From the NCBI RefSeq assembly GCF_009933175.1, contig NZ_MAEJ01000004.1, forward strand, positions 29,089 to 93,088: 64,000 nt of DNA, written 5' to 3'. This DNA is from Candidatus Enterococcus huntleyi (GTDB lineage Bacteria; Bacillota; Bacilli; Lactobacillales; Enterococcaceae). The notes beneath the pieces were generated by a model, which ran no database searches, was not told the DNA's origin, and saw only the letters and a list, made by a program, of their open reading frames with translations. The first letter of the stretch is position 1. Every line of letters begins with the position of its first letter. The translations under genes were made by a program, and so were the position numbers. This document shows positions 62,882-64,000 of the stretch, one piece after another.

Positions 62882-63037
62882 AATAGGTCGGCAAAAAGCA
62901 CAACTCGTTCGAACGAATCAAACGATTGTAAGATTCCTTAAAATTCACTCAGATATTTCATTTAAACAGCTATCCGTAACGTATATTGATATTTATCAGC
63001 GCTATAGTTGCTGCCCTAGTTGCTATCACATTTATCG

Positions 63038-63574
63038 TTATTGCCAATTTTGGCGAAGAAAACCTGCTCGTCCTGAACCTTCCCGATAGCGCTCATAATG
63101 TGGTTTATTTTTTCGATAATAATCCTGATGGTAATCCTCAGCTGGATAAAACGGCTGAGCTTTTTCAATTTTTGTAACTATCGGCTGATTAAATCGACCG
63201 CTTGCTTGTAGTTTTTCCTTTGAAGCTTCCGCAACTAGTCTCTGTTCTTCAGTCTGATAAAAGATAACTGGGCGATAAGAATCACCCCTATCAGCGAATT
63301 GCCCGAACGCATCAGTAGGATCTGTTTGTTGCCAATAAATTCCAACTAATTCTTCATATGAGATGATTGAAGGGTCATAAACCACCTTTACAGCCTCTGT
63401 GTGCCCTGTTGTCCCCATCGAGACCTCTTCATATGTCGGATTAGCAACGTGCCCTCCTGTGTAGCCTGACGTAACTGAGACAATCCCAGGCTGTTGATCA
63501 AACGGTTTTACCATACACCAAAAACAACCACCAGCAAAGACAGCTTCTTCTGTTATCATTCCCTGACTTTTCAT
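63038..63574 (-). CDS. msrA: Peptide methionine sulfoxide reductase MsrA
   Basis: A ~178-residue MsrA with the catalytic Cys in AGGCFWC, followed by [27 protein letters not shown], and the C-terminal [24 protein letters not shown]. It repairs the S-form of methionine sulfoxide. ATG 63574 has GGAGG seven bases upstream; the frame is open to 63631. Confidence 0.95.
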   Translation of the reverse strand: MKSQGMITEEAVFAGGCFWCMVKPFDQQPGIVSVTSGYTGGHVANPTYEEVSMGTTGHTEAVKVVYDPSIISYEELVGIYWQQTDPTDAFGQFADRGDSYRPVIFYQTEEQRLVAEASKEKLQASGRFNQPIVTKIEKAQPFYPAEDYHQDYYRKNKPHYERYREGSGRAGFLRQNWQ

Positions 63575-63694
63575 ATTCTTTCCTCCAAACTCTTCTCCTC
63601 TCATCATACTGGCTTTTGAAAAATATCTCATGGAATCTGCTCACCCAGATTGTTCAATTATCCACCCCATATAAGATTTAATGATTCTATATAG

Positions 63695-63733
63695 AAAAAA
63701 AAGCTCCAGCTAAGCAAAACTGCTTAACTAGAG
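63695..63733 (-). terminator. Terminator upstream of msrA
   Basis: CTCTAGTTAAGCA pairs with TGCTTAGCTGGAG on the minus strand, followed by CTTTTTTTT. It ends a transcript coming from the tRNA side. Confidence 0.8.
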
Positions 63734-63784
63734 TCACTGTACTCTATTCAATTTGACCCTCACCAACACTATTTGACGAAGAAC

Positions 63785-63823
63785 CAAAAAAGACCTTCGA
63801 TTAGCGAACCAATCGAAGGTCTT
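63785..63823 (-). terminator. Terminator of tRNA-Pro
   Basis: AAGACCTTCGATT and AATCGAAGGTCTT form a perfect 13-bp stem, followed on the minus strand by TTTTTT. Confidence 0.85.
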
Positions 63824-63831
63824 ATTTTTTA

Positions 63832-63905
63832 TCGGGAAGACAGGATTCGAACCTGCGACCCCTTGGTCCCAAACCAAGTGCTCTACCAAGCTGAGCTACT
63901 TCCCG
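63832..63905 (-). tRNA. tRNA-Pro (UGG anticodon)
   Basis: A 74-nt cloverleaf: acceptor CGGGAAG pairs with CTTCCCG, the D arm is AGCTCAGCTTGGTAGAGC, the anticodon arm TTGGT TTGGGAC CAAG has TGG in the loop, and the T arm contains GGTTCGAATCC. No CCA is encoded. Confidence 0.95.
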
Positions 63906-64000
63906 TAGCTAATAAAAAAAGACTTAACGTTTAAAAGGAATCAAAATATCACCTCTTAATCCGCAGTCAAAGCTTTTACTAATGCACCCAAAGGGAGTCG

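Noticed and set aside
62986..63177. 63-codon plus-strand open frame with a hydrophobic N-terminus
   Set aside because: It mostly overlaps msrA on the other strand and has no convincing ribosome binding site.
63906..64000. Possible gene end or start at the right edge
   Set aside because: Fewer than 100 bases are visible and no frame or motif can be recognised.

Overview
The window is AT-rich Gram-positive DNA of the order Lactobacillales. Strong AGGAGG-type ribosome binding sites, U-tract hairpin terminators, lipoprotein signals, PTS and ECF transport genes, a CpsABCD-type module, ComC, and the rplM-rpsI ribosomal pair all point to an Enterococcaceae/Carnobacteriaceae-type bacterium; Carnobacterium or Enterococcus is my best guess, but the sequence alone does not settle the genus. 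Core genes (rplM, rpsI, argG, argH, proC, a dus gene, dps, msrA, comC, tRNA-Pro) sit at the right end, and accessory genes fill most of the rest.

Left part, 1-25 kb. A truncated gene for a secreted GA-module/CAP protein is followed by a retron. The retron has a bounded msr-msd RNA, an Ec67-like reverse transcriptase, and a Toprim domain in the -1 frame behind a perfect A AAA AAG slippery heptamer. Next come a beta-glucoside operon (PTS IIC, GH4, ROK kinase, divergent RpiR regulator) and a run of small regulator-target pairs: TetR/NMO-like oxidoreductase, MerR/SDR, MarR/membrane protein. A two-gene ATPase-Toprim system, probably anti-phage, follows. An ECF S component with a WYL regulator shares an operator with the next gene, and then comes an OatA-like acyltransferase. 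A dead YafQ-type toxin and a broken DUF2399 (JetD-like) gene mark a decaying defence/mobile region.

Middle part, 25-37 kb. A convergent small RNA and hydrophobic-peptide locus looks like a type I toxin-antitoxin module. A BcrAB-like ABC transporter follows, with an unusual array of GTATAC-centred repeats upstream. Then come a lipoprotein, a GNAT enzyme, a compact CpsB-CpsD-CpsC-LCP regulatory module with no glycosyltransferase genes, and a lipoprotein flavin reductase of the fumarate/urocanate reductase type.

Right part, 37-64 kb. AroD, a YdiB-like quinate/shikimate dehydrogenase, two YdiN-like MFS transporters, an iron-sulfur enoate-reductase-like enzyme and a LysR regulator form a likely quinate/shikimate uptake and reduction cluster. 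A small secreted protein of unknown role sits inside it. Then comes an alpha-xyloside/alpha-glucoside system (GH31, ABC sugar transporter, AraC regulator with a catabolite-response site, GH13), followed by the housekeeping genes. The most interesting items are the frameshifted retron, the type I toxin-antitoxin candidate, the quinate/shikimate cluster, the shared WYL operator and the 74-bp repeat array.
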